Positions 17,039 through 25,241 of a DNA stretch of 64,000 bases are shown here, one piece after another. Source of the DNA: Blautia sp. An81 (lineage in GTDB: Bacteria > Bacillota > Clostridia > Lachnospirales > Lachnospiraceae). A program made the position numbers and the translations under genes. How positions within the stretch are numbered: position 1 is the first letter of the stretch; the number at the start of each line of letters is the position of its first letter. The notes beneath the pieces are model-generated. The model ran no database searches, was not told where the DNA came from, and saw only the letters and a program-made list of their open reading frames with translations. The stretch is taken from the NCBI RefSeq assembly GCF_002161285.1, contig NZ_NFHH01000005.1, positions 120,428 to 184,427 of the forward strand, written 5' to 3'.

Positions 17039-17470
17039 TTATGCTTCTTCTTCTGGTTTCTGCATGCCAAAGTCTTCATATAAAGCGGCAATGGTAGTCT
17101 CTGGAGCAGTTCCGGGACCAAATACCCTGTCAAAGCCCATGGCTTTAAACCGCTTTTCCACCTCGTTAAAAGGCTGCTTTCCTACTACAATATTCCCTCC
17201 TACATAGAGAAGGATTCCTTTCAGGCCTGCCTCGTCGCATTTATCACGCAGTCCCCGGCAGTCCAGTTCTCCATGTCCGTACAGAGAAGAAACCAATATA
17301 GCATCTGCTGCTGTCTCAATAGCAGCGGAAATGTATTCTTCCTGGGATACCATAACCCCCAGATTGGTCACTTCAAAACCTGCGTCTTCGAAAGCATGCT
17401 GAAGTATAGTATTTCCAACTGCATGGACATCCGCACCGATAACGCCGATCACCAGTTTTTTCTTATCCAC
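17039..17470 (-). CDS. glmS: Glutamate mutase sigma subunit (cobalamin-binding)
   Basis: The small B12-binding subunit of methylaspartate mutase. It carries the base-off/His-on signature DVHAVG at Asp14, His16 and Gly19, followed by [15 protein letters not shown] and [13 protein letters not shown], which line the dimethylbenzimidazole pocket. At 143 residues it is the normal free-standing size. The start codon is GTG, preceded by GGGAGAGG. This is not the glucosamine synthase that shares the symbol. No cobalamin riboswitch is visible in the 34 bp before it. It forms a heterotetramer with glmE. Confidence 0.97.
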   Translation of the reverse strand: MDKKKLVIGVIGADVHAVGNTILQHAFEDAGFEVTNLGVMVSQEEYISAAIETAADAILVSSLYGHGELDCRGLRDKCDEAGLKGILLYVGGNIVVGKQPFNEVEKRFKAMGFDRVFGPGTAPETTIAALYEDFGMQKPEEEA

Positions 17471-17504
17471 TGTAAAACCTCTCCCTTCACATTGTTCTTA
17501 TCTG

Positions 17505-18914
17505 TTATATCTTTGGCACGTTTCGGATCGTATCCAGCAGAGTGCCGTCACGGTAGAGAACCTTTGCTACAACTCGGTTCCCCATCTCAATCTGACGGGG
17601 AACTCCGGCAATTTCCTCTGCCATTTCTTTCAGCTCACGGATATCCTTTACAGGAAGTCCTGCTTTGAGCAGCTTCTCTTTCAATTCTTTCTGTCTGGGG
17701 TTTACTGCAATTCCTCTCTGAGTAACCACCACATCTACCGTTTCACCCGGAGTGGATTTACAGAGAACCTGATCTACGATCAAAGGCAGTCTGGCCCGGA
17801 TCAGCGGCGCCACGATAATGGACAATTTAGAACCTGCCGCTGTATCGCTATGTCCTCCAGAGCCTCCCATAATATAACCGTTGGAATCTGTATGTACATT
17901 TACATTAAAGTCCAGATCCACCTGGGTAGCGCCCAGGATTACCACGTCCAGGCTATCCACTGCAGCGCTTTTTGCTGCCGGTGAAGCGTATCGCATAGCG
18001 GAAATCTCCCGATGTCTGGGATTCTCCCGGATAGATTCAATAGCTTTCAGATCAAAGCACTGCACGTCTAATATGGTATCAAAAAACCCTTTATTTGCCA
18101 TGTCGACCATGTATCCGGTAATACCTCCCATACAGAAGCTTCCCTTGATATGGTCTTTTTCCATCATCTCTTCTACATATTTCGCCACTGCCAGTGAGGC
18201 GCCTCCGGCTCCTGTCTGGAAAGAAAATCCGTCCTTTAAATAGCCGGAATGTTTTACTACCTGAGCAGCCAGACCGGCAATCCGCAGCCCTACCGGGTCT
18301 CTGGTAATCTTCGTCGTTCCTGAAACGATTCTGGCAGGATCTCCAATCTGTTCTGTCTGGACTACATAATCCACATATCCCTCTTCAATAGAAGCATCTC
18401 TTAAAGGATAGGGAACCAGATGATCCGTAACTGCCACTACTTTTTTCGCATACATCGCATCGGAAAAAGCATATCCTAAAGAGCCGCAGGCCGAAGGTCC
18501 ATACTTTCCGCTGAGATTTCCCATGTCATCGGCACAGGGTGCTGCCAGAAAAGCAATGTCGATTTTGGAAGAGCCATTTTCCATATCTCCGGCACGGCCT
18601 CCATGAGTCCTGAAAATCACCGGTTTTTCCATGATTCCCTGGGAAATAGCCTTTCCTACCTTGCCGCCCATATAGTTACACTCGATCTGAGTCACCACTC
18701 CATTTTTAATGTGCTCGATAATGGGTTCATGGATATCAAAGATAGAGCTGGCATTTACGGTAAGGTCCCGGATTCCCATAGCCGCCGCTTCTGCCAGGAC
18801 CATGTTCAGCACATAGTCGCCGTTGCGCATATGATGGTGGAAGGATATGGTCATCCCGTCTTTTAATCCGGCTTTTTCTATAGCCTCCCGGATGGTTCCG
18901 ATTAATTTACTCAT
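17505..18914 (-). CDS. citF: Citrate/citramalate lyase alpha subunit (CoA-transferase)
   Basis: The alpha subunit swaps the acetyl group on the acyl carrier for the incoming acid, forming a mixed thioester. The 469-residue sequence contains MTISFHHHMRNGDYVLNMVL, IFRTHGGRAGDMENGSSKID, GPSACGSLGYAFSD and NGYIMGGSGGHSDTAAGSK, all characteristic of CitF. The last part contains GIAVNP. In this operon, next to glutamate mutase and methylaspartate ammonia-lyase, the natural substrate is expected to be (S)-citramalate, split to acetate and pyruvate. The start overlaps the citE stop by 4 bases and GGAGG lies upstream. Confidence 0.95.
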   Translation of the reverse strand: MSKLIGTIREAIEKAGLKDGMTISFHHHMRNGDYVLNMVLAEAAAMGIRDLTVNASSIFDIHEPIIEHIKNGVVTQIECNYMGGKVGKAISQGIMEKPVIFRTHGGRAGDMENGSSKIDIAFLAAPCADDMGNLSGKYGPSACGSLGYAFSDAMYAKKVVAVTDHLVPYPLRDASIEEGYVDYVVQTEQIGDPARIVSGTTKITRDPVGLRIAGLAAQVVKHSGYLKDGFSFQTGAGGASLAVAKYVEEMMEKDHIKGSFCMGGITGYMVDMANKGFFDTILDVQCFDLKAIESIRENPRHREISAMRYASPAAKSAAVDSLDVVILGATQVDLDFNVNVHTDSNGYIMGGSGGHSDTAAGSKLSIIVAPLIRARLPLIVDQVLCKSTPGETVDVVVTQRGIAVNPRQKELKEKLLKAGLPVKDIRELKEMAEEIAGVPRQIEMGNRVVAKVLYRDGTLLDTIRNVPKI

Positions 18915-19786
18915 CTGCAGCCACCTCCGTATATCGCCTTTTCCATTTCCAGCACCTGCTGAGCTCTTTTTACAATAGGTGCGTCGATCATTTTTCCTCG
19001 AAGGGAAATTACGCCTTTGCCCTGACGCTTGCCATCCTCAATGGCGTCCATAACATCGTGGGCGTATTCAATCTCCGCCTCTGTAGGGGAGAATACTTCA
19101 TTGACGATATCCACATGCCGGGGAGAAATTACTGCCTTTCCTGCAAATCCAAGGCTTTTGGCAAATTCCGTATCCTTTCTCAGTCCCTCCATGTCTTCTA
19201 CATCTGTAAAAGGTGTGTCATAAGCCTCTATACCCCAGGCTCTGGCCGCACAGACAAGACGTGTCCTGGCGTAAAAGATTTCCTGACCTTCTTTCGTTCT
19301 CTTACAGTGCATATCTGCCGTAAAATCTTCTCCTCCCAGGAATAGTCCGGCCACCCGCACATCTGACGAAGCAATCTCAAAGGCCTTTTCCACACCTAAA
19401 GCTGTTTCAATAAGAGGAAGGATCTTCACACTGCCTTTTTCAATGCCGCTCCTTTCCTCTACCTGGCCCATATAAGCAGAAACTTCCCGGATCATCTCTC
19501 CTCCGCTGACTTTTGTAGGCATGATCATGTCCGGCTTCAGGGGGATTACTGCATCCAGGTCTTCCTTCCAGAATTCTGTATCTGTAGGGTTGATCCTTAC
19601 AACTACCTCGCAGCCTGAAAAATTCTGATATTTTAAAGCGTTTCTCACCAGGATTCTGGCGGCGTCCTTTTCATCGGGGGATACTGCATCTTCCAGATCG
19701 AAGATTACCGTATCCGCTCCCAGGGTATCACCGTTTATCAGCATATTCGGGGTATTCCCCGGTAAAAATAACATTGTCCGCCTCAT
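18911..19786 (-). CDS. citE: Citrate/citramalate lyase beta subunit
   Basis: CitE cleaves the acyl-carrier thioester; here it would release pyruvate from citramalyl-carrier. The protein is a 291-residue TIM barrel. It begins MRRTMLFLPGNTPNML and has VIFDLEDAVSPDEKDAAR, VRINPTDTEFWKEDLDAV, KILPLIETALGVEKAFEIA and GLFLGGEDFTADMHCKRT, which hold the Mg-binding acids and CoA-like contacts. It overlaps citD and citF by 4 bases at each end, so subunits D, E and F are translated in a coupled row. Citrate versus citramalate cannot be told from motifs alone. Confidence 0.95.
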   Translation of the reverse strand: MRRTMLFLPGNTPNMLINGDTLGADTVIFDLEDAVSPDEKDAARILVRNALKYQNFSGCEVVVRINPTDTEFWKEDLDAVIPLKPDMIMPTKVSGGEMIREVSAYMGQVEERSGIEKGSVKILPLIETALGVEKAFEIASSDVRVAGLFLGGEDFTADMHCKRTKEGQEIFYARTRLVCAARAWGIEAYDTPFTDVEDMEGLRKDTEFAKSLGFAGKAVISPRHVDIVNEVFSPTEAEIEYAHDVMDAIEDGKRQGKGVISLRGKMIDAPIVKRAQQVLEMEKAIYGGGCR

Positions 19787-20055
19787 TCTTTTTCAACGCC
19801 CCCTCTTTTCAGCGCAGTTTCCATGCGGGCTCGTATCACACAGTCCAAAGCACCCTTATCTTTAATAAAAATCTTTCCTGTAGAAACATCAAATTCTTTT
19901 AAAGTATCCAGGACTGCTCCCCGGATAGCATCCATATACTGGTTTGCCACTACGGAATCAATTTCCAGCACCAGTTCTGTATCGTCCGGCTCGATCTGGA
20001 TAAACAGGTCGCTGGACTCCAGAGTCCCTGCTACTGCATTTTTCAATATTTTCAC
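19783..20055 (-). CDS. citD: Citrate/citramalate lyase acyl carrier protein (gamma subunit)
   Basis: CitD carries the 2'-(5''-phosphoribosyl)-3'-dephospho-CoA arm to which the acetyl group is bound. The 90-residue protein begins MKILKNAVAGTLESSD. Ser14 is the expected attachment site. It is followed by the conserved DTELVLEIDSVV. The start codon is GTG, with GGAGGAG upstream. The prosthetic group would be made and attached by the CitXG fusion and the arm acetylated by CitC, both encoded about 19-21 kb away in this window. Confidence 0.93.
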   Translation of the reverse strand: MKILKNAVAGTLESSDLFIQIEPDDTELVLEIDSVVANQYMDAIRGAVLDTLKEFDVSTGKIFIKDKGALDCVIRARMETALKRGGVEKE

Positions 20056-20082
20056 AGGTCTCCTCCTTTCCTTACCCGAAAT

Positions 20083-20715
20083 TTATTCTACTGCACTTCT
20101 GGAAACCTGAGCCTGAGCCAGGATTTTCTTTTCCTGTTCTATAGCCTGTTTTTCCAGTTCTGCCACTTCTTTACCAATTCTGTCTACATATTCCTGATCC
20201 TTAATAGATTCCAGGTTGATCTTTACGTTAAACCCGGCTCCCAAAACCGCTGTTCTGGCCATCATAGTAGCTACAAGGGCATCTGTCACTGCTGTTTTGT
20301 TTCCTTTTACTACCATAGTCTCAGCGTAAGGCAGGATACCGCAGGCTGCCTTTGCCACAGATAAAGGAACTTCTACTGCTGCTTTCAGGCCGTTCTGCAT
20401 AGCTTCTGTTCTGGCTGCTTTCTCCTCTTCTGTTTCTTTTGGTAGAGTCAGCGCCTGCATATACTGATCAAAAGATTCGCTGTCTCTCTTAATGTCGTCT
20501 AAAAGCTGTGCGCAGACTGCTTTCATAGGCTCTACAGCCTCTTTCATCTCTTCTTCCACATCCGCATATTTTTTCTTTCCTATGGTCAGACCTGCCACCA
20601 TTTCTGTCAGAGCAGCCGCCAGAGAACCTGCGAGGGCGGAAATACTTCCGCCCCCTGGTACTGGTTCATTAGAGGCTGTCTGCATGGCAAATTCTTGAAT
20701 TGTCATATTTTTCAT
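20083..20715 (-). CDS. fchA: Formimidoyltetrahydrofolate cyclodeaminase
   Basis: This enzyme converts 5-formimidoyl-THF to 5,10-methenyl-THF and ammonia. The 210-residue, mostly helical protein has the family motif EPVPGGGSISALAGSLAAALTEM near the N-terminus and KGNKTAVTDALVATMMARTAVLGA in the second half. It is a free-standing cyclodeaminase, not fused to the transferase as in mammals. It follows ftcD immediately, so the one-carbon unit of histidine is captured by folate in two adjacent steps. Confidence 0.94.
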   Translation of the reverse strand: MKNMTIQEFAMQTASNEPVPGGGSISALAGSLAAALTEMVAGLTIGKKKYADVEEEMKEAVEPMKAVCAQLLDDIKRDSESFDQYMQALTLPKETEEEKAARTEAMQNGLKAAVEVPLSVAKAACGILPYAETMVVKGNKTAVTDALVATMMARTAVLGAGFNVKINLESIKDQEYVDRIGKEVAELEKQAIEQEKKILAQAQVSRSAVE

Positions 20716-20739
20716 GGCATATACCTCTTATTATCTTTT

Positions 20740-21630
20740 TTACAGTCTTGTCTCTAATACCTGTTTGGATTCAAAACCTTCCAGTCCTAAATAATATTCT
20801 GCACAATCTACCAGAGCCTGAAGCGGGATCAGTCCTACTACTTCGCTGCCCAGAACGTTTACTCCGTAACGTCTTGCTTCCATCCGTACAGTTTCAAATA
20901 CTGTATAAACAGATGTCTTTGTGTAATCTGTAAGGTTCATGGATACCTGTGCGATATTTCTGTCTTCCAGCATTACGCCCATGGCTTTGCAGTAACGGAA
21001 ACCGCCTTTGATATGACGGATCTTGTCTGCGATCCTCTGTGCGATTTCCAGGTTGGAAGTATCCAGATTGATATTGTAAGCGATCAGCGGCATTCTGGCT
21101 CCGATAGCAGTAACGCCTCCGGTTGGATGAATGGTGTCGGGACCAAAATCTGGTTTCCACTGTGGATCTTTCATCTTCTCAGCCATTCCCTCAAACTGTC
21201 CCTGGCGAACTTTAGCCAGATTTTCTCTGTGAGGAGCTGTGGCAGATTTCTCATAAAGGAAGAAAGGCTGTCCGAATTTCTCAGAAGCTTCTTTGGCTAC
21301 CGCTTTTGCCAGAGCATCTGCTTCTTCTACTGTAGTATTGCGGATAGGGATAAAAGGAACTACGTCTACACAGCCCATACGTGGATGCTGTCCCTGATGT
21401 TTTGTCATATCGATCAGCTCTACTGCTTTTCCGATAGCGGCAACCATAGCCTGTCCCAGTGGTTCCGGCTCACCGATCACGGTAACAACGCTTCTGTTGT
21501 GGTCTTCATCAGAGCTGTAATCCAGCAGTTTTACCCCTTCCACATTCCGGAAGCAATCCACGATCTTCTCGATTTTTTCCTTATCTCTTCCTTCACTGAA
21601 ATTTGGTACGCATTCAATAATTTTCTCCAT
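20740..21630 (-). CDS. ftcD: Glutamate formimidoyltransferase
   Basis: This enzyme moves the formimino group of N-formiminoglutamate to tetrahydrofolate and releases glutamate. The 296-residue protein is the transferase domain alone: MEKIIECVPNFSEGRD at the start, LDYSSDEDHNRSVVTVIG, KHQGQHPRMGCVDVVPFIPI and GGVTAIGARMPLIAYNINL. The histidines of DHNRS and QHPRMG belong to the active site in known structures. GGAG lies upstream of the ATG. Its product, glutamate, is the substrate of the mutase encoded further down the same operon. Confidence 0.96.
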   Translation of the reverse strand: MEKIIECVPNFSEGRDKEKIEKIVDCFRNVEGVKLLDYSSDEDHNRSVVTVIGEPEPLGQAMVAAIGKAVELIDMTKHQGQHPRMGCVDVVPFIPIRNTTVEEADALAKAVAKEASEKFGQPFFLYEKSATAPHRENLAKVRQGQFEGMAEKMKDPQWKPDFGPDTIHPTGGVTAIGARMPLIAYNINLDTSNLEIAQRIADKIRHIKGGFRYCKAMGVMLEDRNIAQVSMNLTDYTKTSVYTVFETVRMEARRYGVNVLGSEVVGLIPLQALVDCAEYYLGLEGFESKQVLETRL

Positions 21631-21679
21631 GGTCTTTTCTCCTTTATCTTTTACGCATATTCCATGTTTACGATTACAT

Positions 21680-22936
21680 TTATAACCATTCTTTGTGGTA
21701 CACGGTTTCTCCGTTCTTAATTACCGTTTCTACCAGATTAATCCCTGTATGGTAAGGCAGATAGTAGACAGAAGGATACTTGAGAAATACCATATCCGCC
21801 TGTTTTCCCGGCTCAATGCTGCCGATTCTGTCTGCACGGTCCACAGCTGCCGCACCGTTTATAGTAAGGGCTGTGATAACCTCTTCCACAGACATATTCA
21901 TATAGATACATCCAAGGGCTATAAGCAGAGGAATGGAGTTGGTAAAGCAGCTTCCCGGATTCAGGTCTGAGGCAATTGCTACTGCACAGCCTTCATCGAT
22001 CATCTTTCTTCCCGGGGCATATTCCTCTTTAAGGCAGAAAGCCGTAGCAGGAAGAAGTGTGCTGATCACACCCTGCTCCCTCATCTGCTGGATTCCTTCA
22101 TCAGAAGCTTTCAGCAGATGGTCTGCTGATACTGCTTCTACTCTGGCTGCCAGCTGGGCGCCTCCAAGAGGATACATCTCATCTGCATGGATTTTCAGCT
22201 TAAATCCCATCTCTTTGGCCTTTGTGAGATAATACTCTGAATCTTCAATATTAAATACGCCCTGTTCTGTGAAGATATCTGCAAATTCTGCCAGATTTTC
22301 TTCTCTGACTTTGGGCATTACATTGCAGAGCATCTCATCCAGGAATTCTCTTTCTCTTCCTTTCCACTGAGGAAGAACACTGTGAGGTCCCAGGAATGTC
22401 CTTACTATATCTACCGGATGTTCCTCATCCAGCTCTTTCATAGCCCGAAGCTGCTTCAATTCTGTATCGCAGTCCATGCCATAGCCGCTTTTCCCCTCTA
22501 CAGTTGTGACTCCGAACTCCAGCATACGGTTCAGTCTTTCCCGTCCAGCCTCTTTAAGCTCTTCCTTGGAAGCCTCCCGGGTGGGATTTACCGTGGCATT
22601 GATGCCCCCTCCTCTTTCCATAATGGACATGTAGCTGTCCCCTTTTAATCTCCAGGAGAATTCATCTGCCCGGTATCCGCCGAAGATAAAGTGGGTATGG
22701 GAATCTACGAAGCCCGGAAGCACCGTTTTTCCCGATGCATCCAGAACCTCATATTCCTCCATGTTCACTTTTTTATCCAATTCTTCGGTGGTTCCCACTT
22801 CTATGATCTTATCATCATGAATGATCACAGCTCCATCCTTGATCAGGCCGATATCCGCCATTTCTTTTCCGAATTTCGGTGCCTTTCCTCTGCAGGTAAC
22901 AAGTTCAGAGGCATGGCGTATATATCTTTTTTTCAT
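21680..22936 (-). CDS. hutI: Imidazolonepropionase
   Basis: HutI hydrolyses imidazolonepropionate to N-formiminoglutamate. It is a 418-residue amidohydrolase-superfamily protein. The metal-binding DSHTHFIFGGYRADEF, the KSGYGMD loop, IHADEMYPLGGAQLAA, SADHLL and ASDLNPGSC provide the metal and substrate ligands in the usual order. GGAG precedes the ATG. It follows hutU by 16 bp and precedes ftcD, giving the order of the pathway. Confidence 0.97.
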   Translation of the reverse strand: MKKRYIRHASELVTCRGKAPKFGKEMADIGLIKDGAVIIHDDKIIEVGTTEELDKKVNMEEYEVLDASGKTVLPGFVDSHTHFIFGGYRADEFSWRLKGDSYMSIMERGGGINATVNPTREASKEELKEAGRERLNRMLEFGVTTVEGKSGYGMDCDTELKQLRAMKELDEEHPVDIVRTFLGPHSVLPQWKGREREFLDEMLCNVMPKVREENLAEFADIFTEQGVFNIEDSEYYLTKAKEMGFKLKIHADEMYPLGGAQLAARVEAVSADHLLKASDEGIQQMREQGVISTLLPATAFCLKEEYAPGRKMIDEGCAVAIASDLNPGSCFTNSIPLLIALGCIYMNMSVEEVITALTINGAAAVDRADRIGSIEPGKQADMVFLKYPSVYYLPYHTGINLVETVIKNGETVYHKEWL

Positions 22937-22952
22937 ATTTTGTCTCCTGTTA

Positions 22953-24998
22953 TCAGTGATGTTTGTGATGGTGAACCTCTGGAACTACATCTTTGCATAC
23001 TCTCTCGATCAGCTCTTCGCTGGCAAGATAAGGCATAGTGATATAGTCCTCTCCGTTTCTGATCTTATTGTATTCTGCTACAGTCTCGATAGAGTGCTCG
23101 CATCTGCCCCAGCTTCTTCTGGAAACACCGATCATGGTATCCCACGGAATTGCTGCCTTAAGGATCTCGTCAACTCTCTCGCTTCCATCCAGAACCATGC
23201 CAAATCCACCGTTAATAGATTTGCTGATACCTACGCCGCCTCCATTGTGGAGAGCTACCAGGCTCATGCCTCTGGCTGCATTTCCTGCATAGCAGTGTAC
23301 TGCCATATCTGCAGTAATATTGGAACCATCATAAATATTTGATGTTTCTCTGTATGGAGAATCTGTTCCGCCTGTGTCATGGTGGTCACGACCCAGCATA
23401 ACCGGTCCGATTTCTCCGTTTCTTACCATTTCGTTAAATTTCAGAGCAATGTCTCTTCTTCCCAGAGCATCCTGATATAAGATACGGCACTGAGTACCTA
23501 CTACCAGTTTATTTTTCTCTGCGTCACGGATCCAGATATAGTTATCTCTATCCTGACTTCTTCTGTTCGGATCAATGATTTCCATTGCCGCATGGTCAGT
23601 CTTTCTCAGATCTTCCGGTTTTCCGCTTAAGCAGCACCAACGGAAAGGTCCATATCCATAATCAAACAGTTCTGGTCCTAAAATGTCTTCTACATAAGAT
23701 GGGAAGATAAAGCCTTCGCTGGTATCTTCGCCGTTTTTAGCAATGTCTTTTGCACCTGCATCAAATACAGCTTTCATAAAGCTGTTGCCGTAGTCGAAGA
23801 AGTAAGCGCCTCTTTCTACCAGAGTCTTGATCAGGTGGTAATGTTTGATAAGTGTCTGATCTACCAGCTCGCAGAAACGATCTTTGTCATTAGCCAGCAT
23901 CTCTGTTCTTTCTTCAAATGTCAGGCCCTGTGGGCAGTAGCCGCCGTCATATGGCACATGACAGGATGTCTGGTCAGACAGCAGTTCGATCTTAATATTA
24001 TTGTCTACTGCATACTGCAGAAGATCTACAATATTTCCATGGTAAGCAATAGAAATGGTTTCTTTTTTATCCATGTATTCCTGAGCAACTCTGAAGGCTT
24101 CTGCGGCATCTTCGATTACCAGGCTTACCCATCCCTGGTCATGACGTGTCTTGATTCTGGAAGCATCTACCTCTGCAACGATACCAACGCCTCTTGCAAT
24201 TTCAATGGCTTTTGGCTGAGCGCCGCTCATGCCGCCAAGACCGCTGGTAACGAACAGATGTCCTGCCAGGTCTCCGTCCTGAGGTACGCCCAGGAATTTA
24301 CGTCCTGCGTTCAGAATTGTATTAAATGTACCATGAACGATTCCCTGTGGTCCGATGTACATCCAGCCGCCGGCTGTCATCTGCCCATAGGAAGAGCAGC
24401 CCATTGCTGTAGCTTTTGCCCAGTCCTCCGGATTATCAAACATACCGACCATAAGACCATTTGTAACAATAACTCTTGGGCTGGATTCATGAGATTTGAA
24501 CAATCCCATAGGATGTCCGCTCATCATGACCAGTGTATGATGATGAGTCAGTTTTTCCAGATATTTTTTAATCAGCTGATACTGCATCCAGTTCTGGCAT
24601 ACCTGTCCGGTCTCTCCATAAGTTACCAGTTCATATGGGTACAGAGCCACTTCATGATCCAGGTTATTGTCGATCATTACCTGGAAGGCTTTTCCTTCAA
24701 TGCACTCGCCTTTGTACTCATCAATAGGTTTTCCGTAAATTCTCTCCTTCGGCATAAAACGATATCCGTAGATACGTCCTCTTGTCAAAAGCTCATCTAA
24801 AAATTCGGGAGCCAACTGTTCGTGAAGTTCTTCCGGCACATATCTCAAAGCATTTGCTACTGAAAGTTTAATCTCTCTCTTATTCAGTGTCAGTTCTCTT
24901 TTCGGTGCTCTTCTTACGCCCTCTTTAAAAGTAGGGTACTCCGGAAGCACCGGATCCAGCTTAATTACCATAGCTTTTCCGATTTCCGCATTGTTCAT
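22953..24998 (-). CDS. hutU: Urocanate hydratase
   Basis: HutU adds water to urocanate using a tightly bound NAD as electrophile, giving imidazolonepropionate. The 681-residue protein contains MSGHPMGLFKSHESSPRV, GCSSYGQMTAGGWMYIGPQG, FVTSGLGGMSGAQPKA, YCPQGLTFEER and ARGMSLVALHNGGGVGISKS, which form the NAD and substrate sites of the family. It is longer than the roughly 550-residue enzyme of proteobacteria. The last eight residues read EVHHHKHH, a natural histidine-rich tail. It is the first gene of the cluster, with AAAGGAG upstream. A pair of direct repeats (25065-25107) lies in its promoter region. Confidence 0.97.
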   Translation of the reverse strand: MNNAEIGKAMVIKLDPVLPEYPTFKEGVRRAPKRELTLNKREIKLSVANALRYVPEELHEQLAPEFLDELLTRGRIYGYRFMPKERIYGKPIDEYKGECIEGKAFQVMIDNNLDHEVALYPYELVTYGETGQVCQNWMQYQLIKKYLEKLTHHHTLVMMSGHPMGLFKSHESSPRVIVTNGLMVGMFDNPEDWAKATAMGCSSYGQMTAGGWMYIGPQGIVHGTFNTILNAGRKFLGVPQDGDLAGHLFVTSGLGGMSGAQPKAIEIARGVGIVAEVDASRIKTRHDQGWVSLVIEDAAEAFRVAQEYMDKKETISIAYHGNIVDLLQYAVDNNIKIELLSDQTSCHVPYDGGYCPQGLTFEERTEMLANDKDRFCELVDQTLIKHYHLIKTLVERGAYFFDYGNSFMKAVFDAGAKDIAKNGEDTSEGFIFPSYVEDILGPELFDYGYGPFRWCCLSGKPEDLRKTDHAAMEIIDPNRRSQDRDNYIWIRDAEKNKLVVGTQCRILYQDALGRRDIALKFNEMVRNGEIGPVMLGRDHHDTGGTDSPYRETSNIYDGSNITADMAVHCYAGNAARGMSLVALHNGGGVGISKSINGGFGMVLDGSERVDEILKAAIPWDTMIGVSRRSWGRCEHSIETVAEYNKIRNGEDYITMPYLASEELIERVCKDVVPEVHHHKHH

Positions 24999-25064
24999 TT
25001 TTCATCGTCTCCTTTACTTTTTTTACGATTTTACCATTTATACAGTCTAAAAAACGTCTATTTC

Positions 25065-25107
25065 TTGGTGATTTTTTAAAAAACCTACAAGTTTTTTGGT
25101 GATTTTT
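25065..25107. promoter_or_regulatory. Tandem 12-bp direct repeats upstream of hutU
   Basis: TTGGTGATTTTT occurs at 25065-25076 and again at 25096-25107, 31 bp apart, close to three helical turns. They lie 67-109 bp upstream of the hutU start codon in an AT-rich region with TAAAAT nearer the gene. They may be operator half-sites for a regulator of the cluster. Confidence 0.45.
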
Positions 25108-25189
25108 ACTTATTACTCTTTCTTCAATCTACTGTGATAAAGTGATTTTACACAAATTGACGTTTTATTGTCTCCTCCTCAGATAAAAG

Positions 25190-25235
25190 AACGCAAAAAT
25201 ACCGCCATATTTTCACAGCGGTATTTTTGCGTTCT
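25190..25235. terminator. Bidirectional terminator between the GH3 remnant and hutU
   Basis: A 17-bp perfect inverted repeat, GAACGCAAAAATACCGC with its complement, around a 12-base loop. The T-rich flanks allow termination of the glycosidase transcript and insulate the hut promoter. Confidence 0.85.
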
Positions 25236-25241
25236 TTATCT

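Noticed and set aside
17471..17504. Cobalamin riboswitch ahead of the B12-dependent mutase genes
   Set aside because: Only 34 bp separate citF and glmS and no B12-box-like sequence is visible there or before hutU.
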